This document shows positions 10,600-21,728 of a DNA stretch of 64,000 nt, in pieces; positions within the stretch are counted from its first letter, which is position 1; every line of letters starts with the position of its first letter. The DNA comes from Diphasiastrum complanatum (Eukaryota; Streptophyta; Lycopodiopsida; Lycopodiales; Lycopodiaceae). The notes below the pieces were generated by a model. That model made no database searches and had not been told where the DNA came from. It saw nothing but the letters and a program-made list of their open reading frames with translations. Made by a program: the position numbers and the translations under genes. Location: the NCBI GenBank assembly GCA_029204225.1, contig CM055113.1, forward strand, positions 25,843,462 to 25,907,461, in the 5' to 3' direction.

Positions 10600-11558
10600 G
10601 GTAGAAGCTGGTTATTTGACGCAATTCCATGCAAGGTGACCCTTGCCATTGCACTTGAAGCACAGGTTCTTCTTACGAGCTTCAGCTTTATCAATGCCAC
10701 CTTGATGGTTTTTAAAGTTTTTCTTGGTTTTCTTAAGATTCTTGGAATTGGGATGTGTTTCACTAACAGCTTCCCTATCCCCCCTCTTAAATTGAAAACT
10801 TTTTTCTGCTTATTAGTTGTTGACCCCTAAGTGGCTTAGGTGTCTCATCAAAGTATTTTGCAGGTTTAATAGCATCTTCTAGGGTTTTTGGATTGTCCCT
10901 ACGAACACCCACCTGATAATCTTTTGGTAATATCAATAAACATTAATATTTGTACCTTATGTGGAACGTCACTATAAAGTGGATTCAGGTACTCATGAAA
11001 ATCTTGAATAAATTGTTCCAAACCTTTATTCATTGATAAATGACTCAACTTTTGAAAGTGTTCATAGTCATCTAATAGTGGTAGAAAATAATCCCTAAAA
11101 AGCTTGCAAAAATCATCCCATGTACAGGGTTGATTGCCCTTTGCAACTAAGTCATCCCACCAAACTAAGGCTCTTCCTTCAAGGAACATGGTGGCAGTGG
11201 ATAACTTTTCAGATTCAAGGAATTGGTTCATGGCAAAGTATTTATTCCAAACATTTAGCCAAGAACTTACCACTTGTAAGTTCCTATCCTTCTTCTCCCC
11301 CTTAAACACTTTTACGGGAGATGGAACTACATGCTTCTTCTGATTGGCTAACCTAGACTCTAAGTCTTGCCCTTTTTGATTAGTTTCGTGCATTCCACCG
11401 GAGAGAGGAGAGAGAACGTGCATTCCATCGGAGAGAGGAGAGAGAAAGTGAATTCCACCGGAGAGAGGAGAGAGAATGATAGATTCATAAGAAAGAGAAA
11501 ATTGGATGGACATTATGCTCTTGGAGGTGGTCCCAAAATACAAAGGACACCTGAGCAC
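10600..11558 (-). pseudogene. Gypsy gag remnant with zinc knuckle, copy A
   Basis: The long open frame 10899-11558 carries the retrotransposon gag domain (FLEGRALVWWDDLVAKG, TWDDFCKLFRDYFLP, GLEQFIQDFHEY). A frame change separates it from a basic region and a CX2CX4HX4C zinc knuckle, CFKCNGKGHLAWNC, near 10620-10665. A stop follows shortly, and the RT follows with no protease. The first ~50 codons run through a 3 x 30-bp repeat and may not belong to the original protein. Confidence 0.85.
11391..11480 (+). repeat. Three tandem 30-bp units, copy A
   Basis: Three head-to-tail units of CATTCCACCGGAGAGAGGAG plus AGAGAACGTG, with a few substitutions. On the minus strand they read in frame as SPLSGGMHVL-like decapeptides at the beginning of the gag open frame. 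Copy B carries the same array at 30881-30970. Confidence 0.9.
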
Positions 11559-11564
11559 AAGGCA

Positions 11565-11644
11565 TTACGTGAATGAATTTGCATTTGCGACTATTTTTTC
11601 AGCGTTAAGGAAAGAGCAAGGGTAGTCTCTTGCAGACGTCTAAG
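11565..11644 (+). repeat. ~80-bp dispersed repeat, first copy
   Basis: It begins TTACGTGAATGAATTTGCAT and ends GCGTTAAGG...CGTCTAAG. The same sequence with about five differences lies at 57961-58039, outside the duplicated block, and at 31055-31134 in copy B. Flanks differ on both sides, so it is a short mobile or dispersed unit. I do not recognise it. Confidence 0.8.
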
Positions 11645-12713
11645 GGTGATTTCACATGGGATGGGGGGTAAGTCCCTTCACCTCTATTCTAGCATTCTGG
11701 TTGGCCGAGACAATTTCACATGGGTTTATAGTTGCCCCCATGTGGCAGCTGACGTGGCTGTGACCTTGGGATATCTGAGGCCCTGGGAGATACCAGGGGC
11801 ATATGCAGGCCAAAAACGGGAGGCCTAGGGCCTATACTGCAACTGCCCAATGATCAGCCTTCCCGCCATCGCTAGTTTAGAATGCATTCCCGCTTCCACT
11901 TCCAAAAGCTTTTTGTGCACATCGTTGGTTGCTCTCTTCTCTCGTGGTGCTGCTTCTCCATCGTCTTGGCCGATTGAATCATCATCTTCTCCAATAACAG
12001 CGGCAACAACTATCCTTGATTCTCTTTTTCAAATCATGTTTTTTTTGTTGTCCTTGCCTCTACAACTCCAACACTCTTAGATTGGGAATAGTTCCAATCC
12101 CAGCGCTTCATGGATTGAGAATGGCTGTGAGTATTTCCAACGCAGAGTTTTCCAACGCACAGTTGGCCGCCCTCGTGCAGTTGTTGTTCACATCAAACAA
12201 TGATGGCATTCTCCTAAGCTGGTTTAACTCCATTTGATGTCACTCATCTTTTGGATTTGTTGAGAATCCATGTACTGTGGGTGTCTTGAGCTCAATTACT
12301 ATTTCTTGTCTCTTCTCTACTTTGTCCGAGTCTTGAATTACTTGTTTTTTTTTCTCTGGTTCTCTGCTATTAAACACCATTGGCACACTTGATGACCAAC
12401 AACTTTGTTTATCCACGTTCCTCTGTTGACAGTGCACAAATATGATTTGTAATTTCCAGAAGGAAAATGAAATAACTACAAAGTAGGCAATTTCAACCAG
12501 ATATTGGAGGACAAAAAAACCCTGGATTGTTGGAGCTTGGGACAATGCAAGTTTACACTTGCATTGTGGCATCATGTTAAGCGAGCTCCATAAAGGTTCA
12601 GCTTCCATGCTGGACATCACTGGGTAGTGTCTTGTTCTGCAACAGTCCAAGGATGGGCCTTGAGCTGCTAGCTGCTAGTACTCTGAAACTTATGCTTCTC
12701 CTACCATCTATGG
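11645..12713. other. No supported gene
   Basis: A unique-looking region between the gypsy fragment and the palindrome. The best open frame is 136 codons on the minus strand (12240-12650), with a hydrophobic segment and a charged C-terminus. In copy B a single base loss near 12535 cuts it to 65 codons. That argues against coding, so I leave it unannotated. Confidence 0.5.
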
Positions 12714-13010
12714 TAACTAGTACATTATTGAATGCTTAAGCTGCATTAAAATTGGCTGGGAAATGCTAACCCTTGCTAAATCGCTTCCTATTGGCATACA
12801 TGAGTACCTGTCACGTTATACAAATTTTAGATTATAGAATGGTCTCTCATTGCCAATTCACGCAAAGAATTTGACACTCTCTTTTCGTGTTGCGCAAAGG
12901 GTGATGATCGAGCAAAGCTATTGCAGAACTTTCGCTTCTCACTCAAATTTGACTATGATGTTCCTCATCATGTGCATACATTTCAACATTGCATATAAGC
13001 ACATGTGTAT
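12714..13010. repeat. Outer flank arm of the palindrome, copy A
   Basis: These ~297 bp lie outside the LTR, yet recur inverted at 37565-37861 beyond the right LTR of copy B. Inverted identity starts within TAACTAGTAC. Because sequence outside the LTR is included, the palindrome arose by inverted duplication of genomic DNA, not simply from an aberrant cDNA. Confidence 0.85.
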
Positions 13011-14183
13011 TGTAGCGCAGGCATCCCAAAGGGAGCCGCGAACCACGACTTAGCTTCCCAGCCTTCAACTCTTGCCACCCAAACCCACTTGACATACAAG
13101 CAACCAACTCGCCAACAACGATCAGACTTAACCAACTTGAAGTTCCGAAAACCAACATTGAGATCCAACCTGGTGCCATGCCAGATCGGGGGTCCCGATG
13201 TGGGTGACTTCCCTCCAACCAAGCCGCCCGACATACATCAAACTTAACCAACTCCAAGCTTCGTTACAAACGACTAACATCAGACTTAACCAACTGAAAG
13301 CTTCGTCACGAGCACTAGAAGCCAACCTGGCACCACGCTAGACTGGACAGCCATAAACAGGTAACTTCCGCCCAAGCAAGCCATCCAACTCAGCCGACAG
13401 GTTAGTGCTTGTTCCCCAAGAGCTTAACCCATTCACGTTCATGCAAGGAACACTCAGATCCACAAGCCGCGACAGATATGGAGACAACCAGTTTCTAGAC
13501 CAAATGGTCCCGACAGGATACCGCTGGCGCCACGGTCCGAATGGTCCCGACGACATACCGCTGGCGTCCCGGGATATGACCCTCAGCTATGTGCCAGCTT
13601 AAAAATTTTGAAGTGGCCTTAGAACTGGCGCTTTTACCGAACATTGAAACCCAGAAGGTAATCAGAGTCAGTTTAAGGAAAATCCCACTTTATTGATAAA
13701 TCTGAGAAGGTTACATTTCAAGTCTGTGACCGACCCTAGTCTTCGGGGAGCTGGCATGCCAAGGCGAGTGCCAAGACAACATTCCAGCAAGGGAGGTTGA
13801 GACTTGGTTGGAGCTCGCCCTGAGTCGCAACCCGCACTGCCCTATAGTATTGGTGGGATTCGGCACCCCCCCTCATACCAAGGACTCTACCCAGGCTGGT
13901 AAAGCACGTTTTCTCTCTCTCTAGAAAGTCATTTTCTCTCTCTATATTTTATTGATCCCCAGGCTTCTTGTAATCATGCCTAGATCATGTGAGGTGATTG
14001 CGCATCGATCTGAGCTCTTTGGACTTCACTAGAATCGATCAAAGATTTTCAGCCATAGGAACTTGGCGCCGGCTGGATTCTGGTCATAGTGGCGCCGGGA
14101 GCAGCAGGGGCGCTGCTGGCGCCAGGGACAATGCTGGCACCAGTGGCACCGAAAGTAAAGCTTGTAAAGATAGCTTTACAACA
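13011..14183 (-). repeat. LTR of the palindromic gypsy element, left (3' LTR, minus)
   Basis: In element orientation it begins TGTTGTAAAGC and ends ...TGCGCTACA, the usual TG..CA. Next to its beginning, at 14184-14195, is the complement of a polypurine tract (TCCACCCCACCT). The same start and PPT style occur in the young element at 51615-56867, so the two families are related. The length is 1173 bp. Its partner at 16879 is inverted and clearly more diverged from it than copy A is from copy B. Confidence 0.8.
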
Positions 14184-16335
14184 TCCACCCCACCTTTATA
14201 AAATCCTCGTCAGATGTCAGATTAAAATAAAGGTGCCTCCCAATTAAAATAACTGTACATTTAAGCTACTTGGCACAGTACTCAATTTATTGGCCACTTT
14301 TTTACCAACATTGAAGCTGGCACACCACAAGTCGGACGCTCAACTCTTTGTACTAAAAAATTACTTAACTTTAAAATATCACTTTGTTTGGGAAAAGCGT
14401 AGGTTTTATATCACTTTCGTAAAACCCAAGAACCTTATTAACTGGTGACAGAGGCCTTTCTGTGAAATGTTCGCCCTTGTCGCTTCTGACTTCTGACATT
14501 GGAACACCTTTGAGCTCCTGATTTGTCCTTGATGCACTTTCTGTAGAGCTCCCTGAGGTCCACATTTAATCAATTCCGCACAGGTATCAGGGCTCCATGA
14601 GCCAAAGGATTTATCGTTTGATTGCCCACTTTATAGTCCACTCCGTGCCTTGTTGCTTCTGCACCTTGATTTCTCTCCTTGTCCCAGCCTGTTCTTGATA
14701 CTTTTCATTTTTGGTTCTTTGAGGTAGGCAAAGTTTGAGTACTCCACAATGCACCTCTCACTTAGCTTGAAGTAGCTGTCTTTGGATCAATCCAAATGTA
14801 ACCATTGACCTCGTAGAGAGCCAAAGGGTCGCACCAGTTTGATTCGCATACAAACTATCTCTTCAAGTTTGTTTGAAGAACCATGTCCGTCGCGCAACAC
14901 ACGACTTTCACAATTCCATCACTGGTCAGTTGCCTCACAGTCAAAACAAGAAGTGTACACCGAGCTTGGCTTCAAGTAGGTCTCTTTGGATCAGACACAT
15001 GCACCCAAAGTTTGCACTAGTCCGATCTCAACACGAACTGTCCCTTAGCGTTCGTTCGAAGTACCAAGTCTCTAATGCAAGACTCAACTTTCACAGTTCC
15101 TTCATTGATCAGCTGCCTTACACGTAACACAAGCCAGGTACTCATATGTTTTCTCATCATTGTTGGTCCAGAGAAAGCCTATAACAAACTTTCCATTCCG
15201 CAACAAAAACTTGTCAACTTATTAGGTCCAAAGTTTGCCAGTCTCCTCGTATGGCTAGGTCACCTTGAATTTGCCTCCGTTTTCATCAACTTTCATTCAA
15301 AACTTGGCCCAAGAGAGAGGTGTGTGTGGTAGTTCCTCTCTTGCTTATAATATCAGCTGACCAGACTTAGAGTAGAGTTCTTCAAACAAAAAGCCTTTCC
15401 AACACTTTGCTTCCCATCTGCTAGGATTATGGCTCGATCCAACTTGTTGCCAATCTCTGAAGAGGATCCTAGTCTTTTCCCTTTTGAGGAAAAACCCAAC
15501 TGACATTGAATATCACCCATACTCGGTGAGTTTCAGTTCCGAAGGTGGCCGTCCCAAAATGAAGACCAACTGCTCCATAGAAGATCTCCCCTGAAATTGC
15601 CCTTTCCAACTTTTGACTTCCTGCTTGTCGTCGGTGGGCATTGTAGCAAATGAAACTAACCCAAGAAACAGACTAGCCATCCATCCTTTGCAAACATTGA
15701 GTCTTTTCGTTGCCGTTCACATGCGAGTACTTGAACTGCAAATCCGCCCCACAGATTCTGTAGTCCTCGTTGTTTGATGATATCAGCCTTCAAACGAAAG
15801 GTCCCTTCTCGAGCCATCAGCTCCTTGTATCACAAGCAATCATGCAAACCAGACAAAGCACGAGTACTAAGACTCACCACGAATACATACAAGCAAGACA
15901 CCCAGGCAGATTTACTAACAAGTAACAAAGACGAGGTCCCCCTTTGAGATGGTCCTACCAACGGACCTTTGCCTGACCGCGCCCATACAAATCGATCACA
16001 GAATCAGCCCACATAGGACACCCCTCCAACTATCCGTGCTTTCACCATTAAGCAGCACATTGCCTTAGTCACGCCCCACCACTTTTTGGCCGATAGCCCT
16101 TATAGCTAAACGATCGGCAGCTATCCTGCACCGGCAGCTAACCACCTGTGCTTTACACCTGAATTTGAGCAGCATCTCTGTATCAATGGTTAACCCGTAC
16201 AGTTTGAATATGTCGCCCCGCACCTCACAAGGCACCGATCGTGCTTACACCAACCTAATGGCAGCACACTGCCTCATCTGTCATACGTGCAGACAGCGCT
16301 AGGGCCGAATCGCAAGAATTGACCGTGCTTGCACC
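14184..16335 (-). mobile_element. Interior and 5' leader of the palindromic element, no coding sequence
   Basis: There is no gag, RT or integrase. The stretch ~15950-16330 closely matches 55380-55760, the leader of the young element, including a run through ACCACTTTTTGGCCGATAGC. About 14755-14945 and 14960-15125 are degenerate tandem versions of one another (GCTTGAAGTAG...TTTGGATCA...CGAACTNTC...CAGTTGCCTCACA-like). The element was therefore a non-autonomous, non-coding derivative. The leader ends abruptly at 16335, where the inverted arm begins. Confidence 0.7.
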
Positions 16336-16878
16336 TCAAAGAGCCAAAAATGAAAAGTATCAAGATCAGGCTGGGACAAGGAGAGAAATCAAGGTGTAGA
16401 AGCAACAAGGCACGGAGTGGACCATAAAGTGGGCAATCAAACGATAAATCCTTTGGCTCAGGGAGCCCTGATACCTGTGTGGAATCGATTGAATCTGGAG
16501 CTCAGGGAGCTCAACAGAAAGTGCATCAAGGACAAATCAGGAGATCAAAGGTGTTCCAATGTCAAAAGTCAGAAGCGACAGGGGCGAACATTTCACAGAA
16601 AGGCCTCTGTCACCAAATAAGGTTCTTGGGTTTTACGAAAGCGATATAAAACCTACGTTTTTCCTTGACAAAGTGATATTTTAAAGTTAAGTAATTTTTC
16701 AGTACAAAGAGCTGAGCCTCCGACTTGTGGTGTGCCAGCTTCAATGTTAGTAAAAAAGTGGCCAATAAATTGAGTACTATGCCAAGTAGCTTAAATGTAC
16801 AGTTATTTTAATTGGGAGACACCTTTATTTTAATCTGACATCTGATGAGGACATCAGATTCTATAAAGGTGGGGTGGA
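16336..16878 (+). repeat. Inverted copy of the element's 3' interior, copy A
   Basis: Reverse complement of ~14184-14727. Both sides of the inversion junction share the short sequence ACCTCAAAG, so the switch used microhomology. The PPT (GGTGGGGTGGA) lies directly before the right LTR. Confidence 0.8.
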
Positions 16879-18075
16879 TGTTGTAAAGCTACCTTTACAA
16901 GCTTTACTTCCAGTGCCACTGGCGCCAGCATTGTCCGTGGCGCCAGCAGCGCCCCTGCTGCTCCCGACGCTACTGTGACTAGAATCCAGCCGGCGCCAAG
17001 TTCCTATGGGTGAAAATCTTTGATTAGTTCTAGCGAAGTCCAAAGAGCTTAGATCGATGTGCAATCACCTCACATGATCTAGGCATGATTAAAGGAAGCC
17101 TGGGGATCAATAAAATATAGAGAGAGAAAATGACTTTCTAGAGAGAGAAAAATGTGCTTTACCAGCCTGGGTAGACTGCTTGGTATGAGGGGGGGTAATC
17201 CCACCAATACTATAGGGGAGTGCGGGTTGCGACTCAGGGCGAGCTCCAACCAAGTCTCAGCCTCCCTTGCTGGAATGTTGTCCTGGCACTCGCCTTGGCA
17301 TGCCAGCTCCCCGGAGACTAGGGTCGGTCACACACTTGAAATGTAACCTTCTCAGATTTATCAATAAAGTGGGATTTTTTTCAAACTAATTCTGATTACC
17401 TTCTGGGTTTCAATGTTCGGTAAAAGCGCCAGTTCTAAGGCCACTTAAAAATTTTTAAGCTGGCACATAGCTAAGGGTCGTATCCCGGGACGCCAGTGGT
17501 ATGCCGTCGAGACCATTCGATTCATGGCGCCAGCGGTATGCTGTCGGGACCATTTGGTCCAGGACCTGGTTGTCTCCATATCTGTCGCGGCTTGTGGTTC
17601 TGAGTGTTCCTTGCATGAACCTGAATGGGTTAAGCTCTTGGGGAATGGGCTCTAACCTGTCGGCTAAGTTGGATGGCTTGCTTGGGCGGAAGTTACCTGT
17701 TTATGGCTGTCCAGTCTGGCGTGGCGCCAGGTTGGCTTCTAGCGCTTGTGACGAAGCTTTCAGTTGGTTAAGTCTGATGTAAGTCAGACCGCTTGCTTGG
17801 AATGGATGTTACTCGTTTGTAACAAAGCTTCGAGTTCGTTAAGTTTGATGTATGTCGGGCGGCTTGCTTGGAGGGAAGTCACCCACATCGGGACCCCCGA
17901 TCTGGCATGGCACCAGGTTGGATCTCAATGTTGGTTTTCAGAACTTCAAGTTGGTTAAGTCTGATCGTTGTTGGCGAGTTGGCTGCTTGTATGTCAAGTG
18001 GGTTTGGATGGCAAGAGTTGAAGGCTGGGAAGCTAAGTTGTGGTTCCCGGCTCCCTTTGGGATGCCTGCGCTACA
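16879..18075 (+). repeat. LTR of the palindromic gypsy element, right (plus)
   Basis: Begins TGTTGTAAAGC and ends GCGCTACA; 1197 bp. It is the inverted counterpart of 13011-14183 with many substitutions and small indels. Only 25 bp of the outer arm follow before copy A ends. Confidence 0.8.
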
Positions 18076-18871
18076 ATACACATGTGCTTACATGCAATGT
18101 GAAGGATTTGGTGAGCAGAGTGCCATAGTACCTATTTGAAATATCGACCCTGATCCAAGAGAACATCTACAATTATAAGAGGATTCTGAACATTGGTTGC
18201 TCCAGTTACTTTTTCACCTCTGAGAATGGATCATCATGAATTCAAAGCTACAATCCAGTTCTGAACCATCACTACCAGAGGGGTATTTGAAGGAGATTCT
18301 CATTCCATGAGTTTTCAATCTGCTTCTGTCTTCCATTGCAGAGAGACAGAGCATCTGTGAATGCTTCTTGATTACATAAACAATGTATGTTATTCTGCCT
18401 CTGTTTTGCATCGCAGACAGACTAAACATTTCATTCCTTCACATAAAATGAATGGGCAATTTAATTCTGCCTTCCATCACACTTCTTTGAGACAAGAATC
18501 AACCACTGAGCAGCACTTCGTTGGGTTTTGAGGCAAAACACGTTTGCTAAATCTGTCAGATTCTGAGCATAGTACTGAGACAGCCATTGGCTACTATTGA
18601 TCGCACCTCAAAGTGATTATTGAGTTCACAACAGAGACAGCTCTGAGCTGAAAAACTTCTCAGATTTATGTATGAAAAGAAAAGGCCATCGCTGCTTGAC
18701 AAAGCCATCGCTGTGCACAGTTGCAACTCCTTCTTTGAGAATGAAGAATTCATCGATGAATGTTACAGCCATCACTGCCAGTGATTCATACTGAAAAAAT
18801 TGTAACTCACTGCTACGGACCTTGTGCTTTGCAGTTTGTCCAACGCATTTTTCTGGCAAAAGATCTCTAAA

Positions 18872-18967
18872 CCTTCTGTTCCATCGTTGACAGAGAAAGT
18901 TTGTTCCTTCTGTTCCATCGCTGACAGAGAAAATTTGTTCCTTCTGTTCCATCGCTGACAGAGAAAT
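18872..18967 (+). repeat. 34-bp tandem repeat, ~3 units
   Basis: Units begin CCTTCTGTTCCATCG and end AATTTGTT, spaced exactly 34 bp apart (18872, 18906, 18940). The last unit degenerates. Confidence 0.85.
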
Positions 18968-19203
18968 ATTTTTCATGAAGAAGTCTCTGCTCAGAAGTCA
19001 GTCTATTCATGTCTGACCATCGCTACCAGAGAGGCATTTGACATCAACTTTCCTTCACCTTTCTGGCCTTCCATCGCATTTCAAAGAGATGAAGGAAATG
19101 AGTATTTCTACAATTTGACCCTGCAACCCATCGCACTTCAAAGAGTTGAGAGAGAAAGATACATTGTCAATCATTTTAGACCATCATACCTTGAGCCTGA
19201 CAT

Positions 19204-19408
19204 TGTTGGGGAAACTTTTTTGAGGTTTCCTCAAAAATCCCATACCAGGAGTTTATCGGCTACTAACAGGGGATATGCTTCTATTTGCCGGTTTTTCTCT
19301 ATAAAATCTCAAATTTATCACGTAAAAAATCCTGCAAAATTTTGTAGTTGTCGGTTTTTGGGAAAAGATGCCGGTTCCATTCCTTAAGAATGCCGGCTTT
19401 CCCTAACA
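19204..19408. mobile_element. Possible small solo LTR / TRIM-like unit
   Basis: This 205-bp unit begins TGTTGGGGAAAC and ends CTTTCCCTAACA, short near-perfect inverted termini of the TG..CA type found on plant LTRs. I see no target-site duplication (GACAT left, CTGGA right) and no second LTR. It could equally be a MITE or a chance match. Confidence 0.35.
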
Positions 19409-20091
19409 CTGGAGCCACATCATTGTCAAAAGATGGAGTCGTCCAAGAAAAGAACCTTCTCGGGTCTCAAATTTCTTGATGGGCCGATTGGAGGAGGAAC
19501 CGTCTACTGAACTCCAGGTATCATCCTTTTGCATACAGTTTGAGTTCGGGTGCTAGTCTTGTATTGAAAAAAGACAAATCTTATGAATAAAACTAAGAAC
19601 AATCGTATACCCCTTCATCAGCTATATCTCTAGAGGCTTGGAAACCCTCTATTAGCTGTGAGGACATGGTTTGGTTGATAGAACGTGTCTGGGATCATTA
19701 GTTAGAACAGAGTTTGAGACATGTGCAACCATTCTCGTAGCAGCACGATACTGGAAGTGCTGCATCCTGCTAAGTTATCTCCTCTCCTATGTTGATCCCA
19801 CGGTGAGGCATTTAACTCCACATTAGGCACATAGATTTGATCAAATGAACCAAAGTAAAGTACAACAAGCTTCTCAGACCTGTAAACAAGTTCAACACCT
19901 TCCAATCCAAGCAACTAATGCATAAAAACATTTGGATCTTGAAGATAGGTCAAGCTCAAGATCACCTTATATCTTGTTGAGAAATCAGAGAGTGATTCAT
20001 CTCAGGTCCCAAAGAGAGTGGGATAGCTAGTAGTGATCATATCTTGTACAATCTATCTTGTTTCTTTGAATCTATCTCCTTATCATTGAAG

Positions 20092-20869
20092 ATGGCATGC
20101 ATAAGTGCCTATCTTTTGGATTCTAGTGATAGATTGAACTCTTCAAATTATTCAATTTGGAAGTTAAGAATGGAATCCATCCTTATCATGCAAAATTTGA
20201 TGGATATTGTGAATGGAGAGGAAGATGAGCCAATCCATCCACAAGAAGCAACTAAATACAAGAGAAGGTGCAAGCTTGCACTCCATTGTATTAAGATGAA
20301 TGTTGCAAATGATTTGCTCAAAGAAGTAGGAGCATGTACCTTATCCCAAGAGGCTTAGGAGACTCTTCAAAAGATCTATGAGTCCAAGAATACCTCAAGT
20401 TTACTTTCCCTCAAGAACCAAGTTCCTCAATGCTTCCAAGGGAGGAGTGAGAGTGGACATCAATTTGTTTTGAGAGTAAAAGATTTGAACAAAAGAGCCT
20501 ACTTATGTTGGTGAACCTATTAAAGAGAGTGAGCTTGTGCAAATGGTTTTTAATGGCTTATGTAGTGATTTTACTAACCTTGTCCAAAGCTATGCCATCA
20601 TGGGAAACTTGCCTACAATTGAAGACCTTCAAAGTGTGTTGATGGCCGAGGAGAGTAGGAAGGCTCATATCAAATCAAGGATGGAGAGGCTCTCTATCAA
20701 TGATGGTGATGACAAAGCCTTATTTTTCAAGAGCAAAGGCAAAGCAAAGACCAAGGGAGGAGCATTCAAAATGGAGCAAGCAAATGATGGAGATCAAGGA
20801 GGATCCACATCCTCATCATCACAAGTTAAGCCCAAGAAGGACAAATCTAAGATAAAGTGCTACTATTAG
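20092..20869 (+). pseudogene. Copia gag remnant, copy B
   Basis: Same protein as the copy-A gag, with the early TAG and the end at KIKCYY before the missing zinc knuckle. One residue differs in the first segment (DSSDRLN instead of DSSNRLN). Confidence 0.85.
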
Positions 20870-21728
20870 ATCATGGTCTCATTGTGGAGTTCTCTACTAA
20901 TGTATGCAACATCAAGAAAAGTGAGATGATCATAGCAAGGGGAACAAGGTTTGGGAGGTTATTTAAGCTTGATGCTTTTGTAAATCCTAACCAAGTTGTG
21001 ATGGTAGCCGAAGAGACCAATATTACCACATTTGACTTGTGGCACAAGAGGCTTGGTCACATCAACACCAACTCCATGGAAGCTATGTGCAAGGAGGAGC
21101 TTGCTCTCGGCCTTCAAGATCTTTGGCAAAGGAGGAAAGGGTATGTGAAGATTGTGCCTTGGCTAAGGCACACAAGTTACCTTTTTCAAGTTCAATCACA
21201 AAGACAAGTCATCTTCTTGAGTTAATCCACTCGGATGTGCATTTTGCTAGCACAAAGGGCAATGGTGGAGCTACAATGTTTGTCACCTTTATAGATGACT
21301 ACTCAAGATATGGATGGGTATATCTACTTTCCTCTAAAGCACATGTTTTTGAGAGTTTTGAAAAGTTCAAGACTTTTGTTGAAAAGCATCATAATCACAA
21401 AATCAAGTTCTTTAGAAGTGATAATGGAGGAGAATATATCTCCATGAATTCAAAGACTTTTTTGATCAAGAAGGGATCAAGAAAGAGTTATCTTGGCCCT
21501 ACACTCCTCAAAAAAATGGGGTGGCCAAGAGGAGAAATAGGACACTATGTGAGTGTTCTAAAGCTCTAAGGTTAGTTGCATGCCTACCTAAGTCTTTTTG
21601 GGGAGAAGCTCTCACATGTGCTAACTTCTTATATAATAGAGTTCCATGTAGCTCTATAAATGGTAAAACATCTTATGAGTTATTGTATGGAGAAAAGCCT
21701 AATCTCAAAAGCTTGAAGGTGTTTGGAT
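20870..21728 (+). pseudogene. Copia integrase remnant, copy B
   Basis: Pre-integrase HKRLGH, the two core aspartates and the same Glu-to-Lys change (NGVAKRRNRT) as copy A. The frame breaks are in the same two places. Confidence 0.85.

Larger units (their letters stand above)
9960..11558 (-). mobile_element. Ty3/gypsy gag-RT fragment, copy A
   Basis: A minus-strand gypsy remnant with gag, a zinc knuckle, then directly the RT core. Protease and the RT N-terminus are deleted and homology ends just after the RT domain near 9995. RNase H, integrase and LTRs are absent. It sits directly upstream of the SET/transposase unit. Confidence 0.85.
533..18100 (+). repeat. Copy A of a ~17.6-kb direct segmental duplication
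   Basis: Collinear with 19931-37589. The offset is 19398 at the left end and 19489 at the right end. Most of the change is one ~91-bp length difference near 5573. Other differences are scattered single bases and 1-2-base indels; in the copia part I count only about half a dozen over 3 kb. The match starts within TTTGGATC and stops after CATGCAATGT. Every stop and frameshift I checked in the copia and transposase parts is shared, so the damage predates the duplication. A false haplotype duplication in the assembly would look similar. Confidence 0.95.
12714..18100. mobile_element. Gypsy-type LTR element rearranged into a large palindrome, copy A
   Basis: A ~2.0-kb segment (12714 to ~14727) recurs inverted at ~16335-18100. 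Each arm contains, from outside in, ~300 bp of host flank, a complete LTR, a polypurine tract and ~0.55 kb of element interior. The asymmetric centre is element interior and leader. The left half is thus a minus-strand element with its 3' LTR, and the right half is an inverted copy of that same end, which has replaced the 5' LTR and PBS. In copy A the right arm is cut at 18100 by the end of the segmental duplication. Confidence 0.85.
18101..19930. other. 1.83-kb unrelated spacer between copies A and B
   Basis: No gene is recognised. The first ~1 kb is studded with a motif close to CCATCGC(TGA)CAGAGA, at least ten times, irregularly spaced and in one orientation, three of them as a 34-bp tandem array. 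A 205-bp TRIM-like unit follows at 19204. The rest has no features I can support. The spacer occurs once in the window. Confidence 0.6.

Noticed and set aside
12240-12650. 136-codon minus-strand ORF with a hydrophobic segment
   Set aside because: Copy B loses half of it through one base, there are no family features, and it lies among repeats.
12714-18100. Interpretation as a DNA transposon with 2-kb terminal inverted repeats
   Set aside because: Each arm contains a TG..CA LTR with adjacent PPT plus outside flank, and I found no target duplication around the whole.
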